Of a stretch of 64,000 nucleotides of DNA, positions 43,088-52,547 are shown piece after piece. The stretch lies in contig NC_084931.1 of NCBI RefSeq assembly GCF_958298935.1, positions 20,239,334-20,303,333 of the forward strand. The letters run 5' to 3'. Made by a program: the position numbers and the translations under genes. The notes under the pieces were generated by a model, which was not told the origin of the DNA, did no database searches, and worked only from the letters and a program-made list of their open reading frames with translations. The DNA comes from Phragmites australis (taxonomy: Eukaryota; Streptophyta; Magnoliopsida; Poales; Poaceae). The first letter of the stretch is position 1; every line of letters begins with the position of its first letter.

Positions 43088-44383
43088 CTATTCGGCAGGC
43101 AGGACGGAAGGCCGTGTGAGTCTTTCTTCAAAGATTCCGGTAGGGACGCGTGCACGGGAGGTGGCCAGGCGGGAGAGGTTATCGGCCAGAGCGTTGTCGC
43201 GGTGAGGGATGTACCGTAGCTCCAGGCCGTTGAAGCGCTTCTCCAGCTTCCTGATTGCCGCCACGTAGGCCGCCATTTGAGGATCCGTGCACTGGTACTC
43301 TTTGGATACCTGGTTGACCACCAGCTGGGAGTCTCCCTTGACTAGTAGGCGACGAATCCCGAGGCCCACCGCGGCTTGGAGGCCAGCGATGAGACCTTCA
43401 TATTCCGCCATGTTGTTGGATGCGCGGAACTGCAGCTGCATGACGTACCGGAGTTCTTCACCCATTGGAGAGGTGAGAACCACTCCAGCCCCCACGCCTT
43501 TCAACGAGAGGGAACCGTCAAAATGCATGATCCAGTACCCGGGCGCATCGTGCCTGGGATATGCAGAGATCTCTTCTGGGATGACCTCAGGGACGGGCGT
43601 CCATTCTGCCACGAAGTCAGAGAGTGCCTGGCTTTTGATCGCCTGGCGGCTGACAAAGTGCAGGTCGAACTCCGCCAGCTCCACTGCCCATTTGACTACA
43701 CGCCTAGTGCCTTCTCGGTTCCGGAGGATGGGCCCCAGTGGGTACGTGGTAACCACCGAGACCTTGTGCGCTTGGAAGTAGTGGCGCAGCTTCCGGGAAG
43801 CGATGAGCACGGCGTAGAGCAGCTTCTGAGCCTGGGGGTACCTTGTTTTGGCCTCCCGAAGGACTTCACTAATGAAGTACACCGGTCGCTGTACCTGGTG
43901 AGCCTGGACGGTGGCCTCGCCCGAGGGCCTGCTACAGCCCCCAGGCTCGGCGATGTGGTCAGGGCTGACCGGGTGCTCGGGCTCTACTCCCTGGTCGGGA
44001 GGAGCCGAGTGCTCGGGCTCGGCCCCCTGCTCGGGGGGAGCCGAGTGCTCAGGCTCGACCCCCTGCTCGGGAGGAGCCGTGAGGACGGCGGAGTGCCCTG
44101 GGGCGACCGGGAGCTGGGACCCAGCACCTGGCCCTGCGCACTCGTCGCACTCCACCACCAGCACCATGCTTACGACCTGAGGAGTGGACGATACGTAGAG
44201 TAGCAGTGGCTCACCTTCGGACGGAGCCACCAGGACAGGTGGTGAGGTGAGGTACTTCTTCAGATCGCGAAAGGCCTGCTCAGCCTCCGGCGTCCAGTCT
44301 AAACGACCGGTCCTCTTCAGAAGCTTGAAAAGGGGGAGCCCCCGCTCCCCAAGTTCGGAGATGAAGCGCCCGAGGGCCGCCAT
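43088..44383 (-). pseudogene. Element B RNase H region with an inserted repeat
   Basis: 432 open codons. The first part is the RT-connection RNase H-like segment ([40 protein letters not shown]). The second is an archaeal-type RNase [42 protein letters not shown], and [16 protein letters not shown] carrying the expected acidic residues. Two RNase H modules are characteristic of Tat elements. Between them, about residues 75-150, sits a repetitive insertion ([21 protein letters not shown]) absent from the element A relic. The frame ends in TAG at 43088 and continues in the same frame into integrase. Confidence 0.88.
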
Positions 44384-44413
44384 GCAGCCGGCGAGATGAT
44401 GAACCTCCGTGAG

Positions 44414-45220
44414 TCAAGCCGGGGGTCGCATCTGCTCGATGGCCCTGATCTTCTCTGGATTGGCCTCGATCCCTCGGTTGGAAACCAAGAAACCGAGGAG
44501 CTTACCCGCAGGTACCCCAAAGACACACTTCTCGGGGTTGAGCTTCAGGCGGGTAGTGCGGAGACTATTGAAAGTCTCGGCAAGGTCTTCGAGCAGGGTG
44601 GCACGGTCTTGGGACTTGACCACGAGATCATCGATGTAGGCCTCGACGTTGCGGCCAACCTGCGAATCAAGGGTGATACGGATAGCGCGCTGGAAAGAAG
44701 ACCCAGCGTTGCGCAAACCAAAAGACATTGACATATAGCAATAAGTCCCCACCGGGGTGGTGAAAGTAGTTTTTTCTTCATCCTCTATGGTCATGTGAAT
44801 CTGGTGATAACCAGAGTTTGCATCTAAAAAACACAAAAGATCACATCCCGCGGTTGCATCTACAATCTGATCTATGTGGGGCAAAGGAAAAGGATCTTTA
44901 GGGTAAGCCTTGTTTAGATCAGTGTAGTCCACGCACATGCGGAACTTGCCATTGGCCTTCGGGACGATAACTGGATTCGCCAGCCACTCGGGGTGGAGGA
45001 CTTCTCGGATAAATCCGGCGTCAAGGAGCTTGCTGACTTGCTCCCGGATGAATTCCTGGCGCTCGGGCGCCTGCCGCCGAACCTTCTGCTTCATCGGGCG
45101 TGCGTTCGGGCGCACAGCCAAGTGGTGCTCGATCACCTCTCTAGGGATCCCGGGCATGTCGGACGGTTGCCATGCAAACACGTCGGCGTTAGCCCGGAGG
45201 AAGGTGACGAGCGCGCTTTC
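44414..45220 (-). pseudogene. Element B reverse transcriptase
   Basis: 256 open codons cover most of the domain: KLLDAGFIREVLHPEWLANP, FRMCVDYTDLNKAYPKDPFP, FLDANSGYHQIHM, FGLRNAGSSFQR, VEAYIDDLVVKSQ (catalytic YIDD) and KLLGFLVSNRGIEANPEKI. Catalytic aspartates are retained. Stops at 44414 (TGA) and about 45222 (TAG) separate it from its neighbours in the same frame. The single-frame layout shows one ancestral Gag-Pol polyprotein. Confidence 0.92.
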
Positions 45221-45337
45221 CTATTTGTCGTCCAGGTCACCACCGATTCGGATGACCTGGGAGGCGTCTTCGTCCACCACGACCTCCTTTGTAGGAACGG
45301 AGGCGTCGGCAGTGAGTCGGGGTTTGGATGAAGAGGG

Positions 45338-46447
45338 TCACGGGCCCCCTGGATAGCCTTCGACCTTGGCCTGAGCTGAGACCAAGGCCAGGTATGACTG
45401 CTCGGCGCAGGAGACGGCGCCACCGGAGTCGGCGGTCACGGAGATGGGGCTTGCTGGGCCCGGCATCTTGACCGTGAGATACGCATAGTGCGCAGCCATC
45501 ATGAACCTAGCGAGCGCCGGACGCCCGAGGATGGCGTTGTAGGGGAGGGGGAGCTCCACGACATCGAAGAGGACGTTCTCCGTGCGGAAGTTGTCCCGAC
45601 TCCCGAAGGTCATGGGTAGCTCGACCTGCCCGAGGGGCAGGGAGTGCCCAGGTGTCACCCCGTAGAACGGAAGCGACGGCTTTAGGCGCCTGGAGGGCAC
45701 CTGCAGCTTCTCGAATGCCTCCTTGGAGAGGAGGTTGAGGCCTGTGCCCCCGTCGATCAGCACCCTGCCGACCCTTACATTGCAGATGGTGGGGGACACT
45801 ACTAAGGGTAGTCGCCCCACGCCTGCAGTACTGGCGGGGTGATCGGCTATACTGAACGTGATCGGAGCGTCCGACCATCTCAGGGGCCTTGTGGCCTCTT
45901 CGCTCGGGGTTGCCGAGCATCCCTCTCGCCGCATGGTCTTGATACCACGCCGCGAGGAAGGCGTATAGGCGCCTCCGTCGATGAAGGCGACGGTGTGCTC
46001 GGGCTCCTGAAAGTCGAGCTCTGCGTTGCTGGGGGCGGCCTCAACGTCGCCTCCCCCGCGGGACTCGTCGCGCTCCCTTTGACGCTGCTCGACGAGGCCC
46101 TTGACCGTACGGTACTCCGTGAGGTCATGCCATCTGGTCTGGTGGATCGGGCACCATTTGCCAGGCTCGGGCCCTGCAGGAGCGGGGGCCCTTACTGGAG
46201 CAGGAGCCCGGGCGGGGGCCAGAGCCCTTGCGGGAGCCAGAGCCCTCGCGGGAGCCAGAGCCCTAGGAGGGGCCCGGGCCGGGGCTCTCACGGGCGCAGG
46301 CCGTCTATCGACGGCTGCCCAGCGTTCTTGCCGGCGGTCGGGCTCTTGGGCCGGCCTATGGGCGGGGCCCTGGGCCGGCTCGACGGGAGCAGCCTCGCAC
46401 CTCCTTCTCTTTTTCTTTTCCCGCCTGTCAGAGCGGGAAGAACTTGG
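45338..46447 (-). pseudogene. Element B gag C-terminus and aspartic protease
   Basis: The open frame from 46447 to 45338 begins with an Ala/Pro/Arg repeat (APARALAPARALAPARA, near 46290-46180), then a degenerate zinc-knuckle-like KWCPIHQTRWHDLTEY. The protease follows, with VGRVLIDGGTGLNLLSKEAF (active-site Asp in DGG, as usual in this lineage), LGQVELPMTFGSRDNFRTE and YNAILGRPALARFMM. It is in frame with gag upstream and RT downstream and ends in TGA at 45338. Confidence 0.88.
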
Positions 46448-47790
46448 TTAGTCGGCAGCGGGGCGCTCGGGGCACGGAGCGTGCCAAGCCCGCAATTCCG
46501 CCGCCTTGGCGCACTTGTCGGCCAGCACGAAGAGTTCCACAGTGGTCTCGATCTCGTGCGTACCTAGCTTCTTGAGCATCCGCTCATCGCGGACGCCCTG
46601 CTGGAAAGCAACGATAACAGTGAGGGGGGTTATCCGTGGGATAGTGTTGCGGACCTGGCTGAAGCGCTGAATAAAGCGCTGCAGTGTCTCCCCCTCCTGC
46701 TGCTTGACGGCATGGAGGTCGCATTCCAAGCGGGGGCGCGTGAACGTGCCCTGAAAATTAGCCACCAAATGGTGGCAAAGATCATCCCAGGAGCTAATAG
46801 ATCCTGGAGGTAAGTTCATGAGCCAAGAACGGGCAGAGCCCCTCAAGGCAACAAGGAAATAATTAGCCATCACCTTCTCACTGCCACCAGCCGCCTGGAC
46901 GGCCGTAGTGTATATCTAGAGGAACTCAACGGGGTCGATGGACCCGTCGTACTTCTCCAGCAGCTCAGGGCGGAACTTGGAGGGCCATTTGACCCAGCGG
47001 AGCTCGTTAGTGAAGGCACGGCAACCGGTTATGTACCCTGTGGCGCAGGTGGCGTTTCTGGGCGGTGAACGCCGGCGAGCCAGGGAGCACTGGCGATCGT
47101 AGGCCAGCAAAGAGGAAGCCTGGTCCTCAGCTTCGGCCTCCTGCCAGGTCTCCCGCTGGCGCTCGAGAGTGACACGCGCGTCTTCGAGATCCCTCCGCTC
47201 GTTGAGACACAAGCGGATGTCCTGGGCTCCGGACGCGGCCAGGGGGGCGGTGCTCCGCCTGGAGGCCCCCCAGCCTGTGCGAACGTTACCCGACGATGGG
47301 CCGGTTCTGGCGGCGCCACACTAGGTGGTGGCACGAGAACTATCGGCCAGCACCTGACGGCGAGCGGTGCCGACCAGGGCAGCGACTTCTTGGAGCCAGC
47401 GGCCCTTCGGGGTTTCCGACATCGCCTAGACAGGCGGATGCCTGAGGAGAGCGTGCGCCGCAAGCAGCGCGCTCCCGAGGTTGGCCTCGCCGAAGGCGAG
47501 CCTACGCCGGAGAGGTGCCCGGCGCTGTCCAGATGCGGACCTCGCGGCAGGAGTTTCGACCACCAGCTGGGGGTCGGATGGTGCACCGGCGGCGGCGGCG
47601 GCGGCCCTGCTGGGCCCAGCTCCCTGGTCCCCTTGGGAGGGGAACGTCGCGCATGCAGATCGCGGCTGCTGCTGGGACACAGCAGTGGCTAGGGCCTCCT
47701 GTGCGAGGGGCTGCATTTCCCCGCTGGAACTGGAGCCGGAACGCTGGAGGCGGTGACTACCGGCTATTTTTTCTACGGAAGAAAACAAAC
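46448..47790 (-). pseudogene. Element B gag
   Basis: The capsid-like core at 46873-46448 reads MANYFLVALRGSARSWLMNL, SSWDDLCHHLVANFQGTF, QEGETLQRFIQRFSQVRNTI and VIVAFQQGVRDERML, matching the retrotransposon gag family. The upstream part (47212-46919, with FRPELLEKYDGSIDPVEFL) is in the same frame but separated by TAG at 46916-46918. Element A keeps the equivalent IYTT-VQAAGG stretch. A further stop, TAA, closes the core at 46448. N-terminal sequence to 47790 is Ala/Ser/Gln-rich and frameshifted. Confidence 0.85.
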
Positions 47791-47812
47791 AAACAGATTC
47801 AGGGATGCTTCC

Positions 47813-47830
47813 CCCCTACCTGGCGCGCCA
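47813..47830 (-). other. Primer binding site of element B
   Basis: On the minus strand TGGCGCGCCAGGTAGGGG begins two bases after the 5' LTR end. Its position and TGG start are those of a retroelement primer site. I do not assign the tRNA with certainty. Confidence 0.7.
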
Positions 47831-47832
47831 GC

Positions 47833-47900
47833 TGTCGGAGGATTAACTCCAGTCGCAGGGATCCCGAGAGACCCCTTTTTAGAGATTCGGCCGGGGGATG
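47833..47900 (-). repeat. 5' LTR of element B, inner fragment
   Basis: The 68 bp from TGTCGGAGGATTAAC to GGATG match 34981-35048 of the 3' LTR. The rest of this LTR lies on the far side of element C, from 59658. Confidence 0.95.
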
Positions 47901-49509
47901 TGAAAGTGCCTAGAGGGGGGGTGAATAGGCTTTTCTGAAATTTAAAACTAAAAACAGCGGATTAAACTGCCGGATATTCCGGTGAAGTCCGGATACTCCG
48001 GTATGGTCCGGAGTATCCGGTCTAGTCCGGAGTCTCCGGCCTGACAGGAAAATTAAGAATAAATTTGCACTGAGGATCACAGCTAGATTCTATGAGATGC
48101 ACTAGGTCAAGAAGATGTTACTAAGCTAGAACAACAAATAAAACTAGCAAGATTGATACTATAGCAATTTAAATGACAAATGATTAAATGCACACGATCA
48201 AGTGAGTTTCACAAAATAGAACACGAGAATATATCCCGGAGTTCGGCCACCTCGCAAAGAAGTGCCTACGTCTCCGTTGAGGAGCTCACAAAGAGCCGGG
48301 TCTTCTCCAACCCTATCCTCTTCTAGCGACCACAAAGATCAAGCTAGAAATTCTTACTCAATATGAAGGTGCTTACAAACTTCCCGAGGCACACCACAAG
48401 TTTTGGGTGCTCTTCGGGCAACTCCTTTCCTTTTAGAAACCCAAAGCTTCAAAGGAAATGATCGCAGAAAATACTCGATGAAGAACTCAATGCTCAAGTG
48501 GCTTGAACTCTCTCCAAACCCACACTCTCAAATTTTTGCAAATTTGGCTCTAGAGATGATTGGAGAGGCTTTGAATGCTCTTAAAGTGCTCAAGAGGTCT
48601 CAAGGAAACCAGCCACAGCAAGCCCTAAATGCTATGGAGAGAGGGGGCATTTATAGCACTCTCTCACAGACTAGCCGTTACTGTTTTTGTCAGAGCTTAC
48701 CGGAGTATCCGGTGTACACCGGAGTCTCCGGTCCTAAATCCAAAACGGCGTCAGAACGGTCACCGAACGTGTCAGAACTAGCCGTTACAGTTCTGTTTAA
48801 TTATCGGAGTCTCCGGTGAACACCGGAGTCTCCGGTCCTGACAGTCTTTCCAAGAAGATTAAGTTCGGAGACTAGCCGGACCCTCCGGCATCTTCAGGTA
48901 CCGGAGTATCCGGTGAACACCGGAGACTCCGGTCTTTCCTATTAAATATCAAAAAGATTAAAAGCTAACCGAGAGCCTCTGCCGGAGTCTACCTCGGAGA
49001 CTCCGACTGCAAACAAAACATTTTACCGGAGTATCCGGTGAACACCGGAGACTCCGGTCTTTTTCCTTGAAAAGATTAACCCGAAGCCGAGACTCTCTGC
49101 CGGAGGCTAGCACGGAGACTCCGGCTGAGCGCTGAGTACCGGAGTATCCGGTGAACACCGGAGACTCCGGACTCAGAGAATTTTCAGAAAGAGTTTCGTG
49201 TCCGTGAGTGAATGTGTCTCTCAATTGGGTGATTCTAAAGGATCTCTTGAGCATTGAGACACTAATCGAGCAAATAAATTCATCCATCTAGGAAAAAATC
49301 TATCCTAGACTCAATTGCAAAAGTAAAGAGAATTTAAGCCCTATTTTATATCCTTCGTTGATTCTTCAATTGTTTCGACGGGCGTCAAACGTTATTTACC
49401 TTCACAACTAATGCTCATACCTGTTCAATACTCACAAAGCACGTTAGTTCTTTAATCGTTTTGTCATCAATAAGCCAAAACCCACTTAGGGGGCCTAGAT
49501 GCACTTTCA
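47901..49509 (-). repeat. 3' LTR of element C
   Basis: It runs from TGAAAGTGCCTAGAGGGGG to GATGCACTTTCA. Compared with the 5' LTR it has G for A at about 48546, one extra G in the G-run near 48642-48646, T for C at about 48804, and C for T near 49468. Dyads of CCGGAGTATCCGG and CCGGAGACTCCGG type occur about nine times (47970-48041, 48699-49171). TATAAAT lies on minus at 48655-48649, with AACGGCTA at 48679-48672 and 48786-48779. Confidence 0.97.
48649..48679 (-). promoter_or_regulatory. 3' LTR copy of the element C promoter module
   Basis: On minus, AACGGCTA (48679-48672) is followed after 16 bases by TATAAAT (48655-48649). As the 3' LTR copy it could drive read-through into element B DNA. 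Confidence 0.55.
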
Positions 49510-49524
49510 ATCTCCCCCTTTTTG
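49510..49524 (-). other. Polypurine tract of element C
   Basis: AAAAAGGGGGAGAT on the minus strand directly precedes the 3' LTR, as expected for the plus-strand primer. Confidence 0.88.
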
Positions 49525-49931
49525 GTGATTGATGACAACACGATTAAAGGATACATAAGGATATATGAAAAGGTTTTAAATTCTAGAAGATATGGTAAAC
49601 TCCCCCTAAATGTATGCATTGTTCTAAGCAAAGTTAAGCAACAATGCATTTATTTAGGAAGTGGAACACAAGAGCTCCCCCTATATCCTAGAATCCGTGG
49701 GATGCAAAAGGTTATGAAAAGACATAGAGCACACAAAACTAATGAAAGAACAACAATCATCATACTAACATAAAGGTCTTATGAAATTAAATAGCACAAG
49801 GTTCATCACAATCCAGAATCCAATTGTCCAACAGCGAAAGAGATTTAAAGGAGACCAAAACTAAGGAAACTAAGATAAAGGATAACTATCTCTCCCCCTT
49901 TGGCATCAAGCACCAAAAAGAGATAGAGAGC
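49525..49931 (-). other. Untranslated region between the third ORF and the 3' LTR
   Basis: This stretch holds no open frame of note. It includes further GGGGGAG purine runs near 49600-49610, 49676-49683 and 49892-49898, which could act as additional plus-strand priming sites. Confidence 0.4.
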
Positions 49932-51650
49932 CTACTCGCTGCTACCATCTTCCTCATCATCTTCTTCCTCGTCTTCACTTCCTTCGTTGCCGTCAGAGGG
50001 ATCGTCTTGAGCTTGTTGTTGAGAACTTTCGGCTGCTGCTTGAGCTTCATCATACCATGCCCAAGGGTTCTCAACCTCAAAAGGTGTACTCTCCGCTTCA
50101 TCTGACTCAATAGGAGAGCAAGGGGGTTGGAGATTCATGGATGTGTACATTTGTTTCTGACGATTCTCTATTTTCTTTAAGCGAGCACCTTGATTTTTGA
50201 TTTCAGTGGTATTGTGAGTGCAAATCTTGAAAATTGCTTTGAGAGCACTCTTGATGAAAGAAGACCCTCGAGGTGGAGCGCGTCTCGAGGCAAACGGTCT
50301 TGAGCTAGGAGGAGCATGAGGAGGAGATGGAGAAGGAGATGGAGCTTGAATGTTCAAGGGCCTCATTCTGTATGGTTCATGCTTGATCTCCTTGACAAAA
50401 GTCTTTTTGGATATCCTTTCAATGATAAACATGAGATAAGGAGCATATCCACAACTTTTTATAGGCGACTTGGATGTAAAAACAATTTCCTCCCATAGAA
50501 AGTGAGCCACGCTGAAAGGAGCATGATCATTTGACATGGATGCAAGTAGATTTCTGGAGATACTTTGAACTGTAGTTGCATCCCCACTCTTGGGTGCCAA
50601 GGTGAGCCGGAATAGGGAGTTCAAACATCGATAGAAAGGCCTCATCCCTGTGAGTTTCCCAAACTCAACTCGTCCATGATTTAGATCCATGAACCCAATT
50701 TCTTCTAATGTCAGTTGATTCTCATTGTGAATCTGATCCCTGGAAGTATCTCTGACATCTAGATGGAAGTAGTGAGCGAAGCCTCTGAAACTGATCCTGT
50801 ATTTGACTCCCTCTGTCATCCAGTGCATAATGGGATTTTCACATCCCTCAAACCACACTGTGGCATAGAATTGTGCAATAACCTCCTCGCACCAATCATA
50901 TCTGAAAGCCATAATATCTTTCACCCTTTTGCTCTCACATGCTGCAATCACTTCAGTGAACACTAGGTTGTTCTTCCTGGCCATATAATCCCAATCAATC
51001 CATTGCATGGGAGTAATAGGCTTCTTCTTGGCCAAAATTACCGTTTCATAGAAGTCTGCCTGAAAGTCATTCCAGAAACGATAATCGGCAACATTCTTTT
51101 CAAAATCATATGGGTTGTTTAACCTTTCACTAACAACCCTTGATACATTCTTCATGTAGTTTAGTGTCCTTTTTGGAGCATCAACAACAGAAGCTGTTCT
51201 CCGAGGTCTGTGAAGCTTTAAGGGACCAATGACTTCATCAGCTTGTTCTTCTTCATTATCCTCGGATTCAGATGAGCTATCTTGTGCAGCACCTTTGCCT
51301 CTTTCTTCAGTAGAAGGCATCGTTCCTCGACCTCTTCCTGCAGTTACTTTGGCTGGCCCCTTTCCCCTTGCAGACTCTCGGCCTCGCATAGCTTGAGATT
51401 TGGTTCGGCAGATGGTCACAAGGTCCCTGTCACCACTTCCAGCAACTCTGCCTTCCTCGATGTGAATACCACCACTTGTGGCTATTTTGCGAACTCTTTC
51501 ACCACTAGCATGGCCGCTTCCACTATCTTCTGATTGGGCAGGAGCACTTGATACTTGAGCGCGGGGATCACTTCTTTGTTTCTTCTTCCTCTCAAAAGTG
51601 TGACCCTTCTCAAAACGGTCTCCGGCCATTGCAAGAGCACCTAGAAGCAA
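49932..51650 (-). CDS. Third ORF of element C (plant transposon protein-like, Transposase_32-type)
   Basis: An uninterrupted 572-residue frame in the sense orientation between pol and the 3' LTR, where SIRE elements carry their env-like or extra ORF. Residues 1-150 are basic, Ser/Gly-rich and low-complexity (RGRESARGKGPAK). Residues about 165-400 are a globular domain: NPYDFEKNVADYRFWNDFQADFYETV, WDYMARKNNLVFTEVIAACES, IAQFYATVWF, VKYRISFRGFAHYFHL, MRPFYRCLNSLFRLT. This resembles the plant domain called putative plant transposon protein. Then come a Pro-rich hinge (PSPSPSPPHAPPSSRPF), a short coiled coil (IKNQGARLKKIENRQKQM) and an acidic tail. I see no signal peptide or clear membrane segment, so an envelope role is not supported. 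The second ATG (51629) is an alternative start. Function unknown. Confidence 0.85.
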   Translation of the reverse strand: MLLGALAMAGDRFEKGHTFERKKKQRSDPRAQVSSAPAQSEDSGSGHASGERVRKIATSGGIHIEEGRVAGSGDRDLVTICRTKSQAMRGRESARGKGPAKVTAGRGRGTMPSTEERGKGAAQDSSSESEDNEEEQADEVIGPLKLHRPRRTASVVDAPKRTLNYMKNVSRVVSERLNNPYDFEKNVADYRFWNDFQADFYETVILAKKKPITPMQWIDWDYMARKNNLVFTEVIAACESKRVKDIMAFRYDWCEEVIAQFYATVWFEGCENPIMHWMTEGVKYRISFRGFAHYFHLDVRDTSRDQIHNENQLTLEEIGFMDLNHGRVEFGKLTGMRPFYRCLNSLFRLTLAPKSGDATTVQSISRNLLASMSNDHAPFSVAHFLWEEIVFTSKSPIKSCGYAPYLMFIIERISKKTFVKEIKHEPYRMRPLNIQAPSPSPSPPHAPPSSRPFASRRAPPRGSSFIKSALKAIFKICTHNTTEIKNQGARLKKIENRQKQMYTSMNLQPPCSPIESDEAESTPFEVENPWAWYDEAQAAAESSQQQAQDDPSDGNEGSEDEEEDDEEDGSSE

Positions 51651-52547
51651 TGGAATGAATAAACAATTTGAGGAATAAAAGATTGGACAGGAAAAGCTGA
51701 AATTTCAGGCTGATACCGGAGTATCCGGTGTACACCGGAGACTCCGGTCTGCCCCGACAGAAATCCTAACAAGCTAGGGTTTTGAAGATATGGCCAACTA
51801 GAGATGAAACAAGTTTGGGAATGAGTTCTAGAGGGTACTAGAAACTATTCTACCAAAGGAAAACAACTCTAGACAAGAGCATTGAGAGATCGGGAAGATT
51901 GATGAAAACGGTACCTTTGAGCTCAAATCCTCCGGGGATTTTTGAGAAATAGAGATTTCCGGAGATTCCGGCCTTTAATCCAAGAGAGAATCGTAGCAAG
52001 ACTTGAAGATCCTTGAGTTCCTCTCAAAATCGCCGGAGAGAAGGTCGTTTGGAGAGAGGACAAGAGAATAGATGGGAAGAGGTAACTGTTCGGGCTGGGG
52101 AAATATATAGAATTCTGGAGACACCGGAAACTCCGGTGTAGACCGGAGACTCCGGTCCTGACACAGGTACCGGAGACTCCGGTGAACACCGGACTGTCCG
52201 GTAACTGGAAGCAGAACGAAATAACGCTGAGTCTGTGAACAGTGTCAGGTCCGGATACTCCGGTGAACACCGGACATTCCGGGACCTGGAACTGTCACAG
52301 CAGATTTTAGAGCTGAAGGAAAATTGAAAAGGATTTACTGGAAGGAAGAAGTTGGACAAGAGGATTAATTTGTCAAATGTGATCAGCCAATCAAGCATCA
52401 TTACATAACTATGATCACAAGTTACAAATTATGATCGGGAGATCAAAAAAATCCAAATAATTTTGAGAAAAACACTCAAAATGCAGTTTTCGCAAACTCT
52501 TAACTAGAAAGGCTATAAATCTACAACAAGCAAGTGTATGCAACAGT
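51651..52547 (-). repeat. Spacer between pol and the third ORF, with LTR-type dyads
   Basis: No coding sequence. The dyad motif of the element C LTR recurs here: CCGGAGTATCCGG with CCGGAGACTCCGG at 51716-51750, and variants at 52119-52160, 52168-52202 and 52252-52290. This spacer may hold leader or splice signals for expression of the third ORF. Confidence 0.6.

Noticed and set aside
48690..49171. Regularly spaced palindromic repeats that look superficially like a CRISPR array
   Set aside because: The repeats vary, spacing is irregular, no cas genes exist, the DNA is plant nuclear, and the array is inside a retrotransposon LTR.
48403..49287. 138- and 109-codon frames repeated at 58547-59430
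   Set aside because: They lie in the two LTR copies of element C, cover regulatory sequence and have no family match.
49932..51650. Env-like glycoprotein interpretation of the third ORF of element C
   Set aside because: No signal peptide, no membrane-spanning segment and no fusion-peptide-like region could be seen. The central domain resembles a plant transposon protein family.
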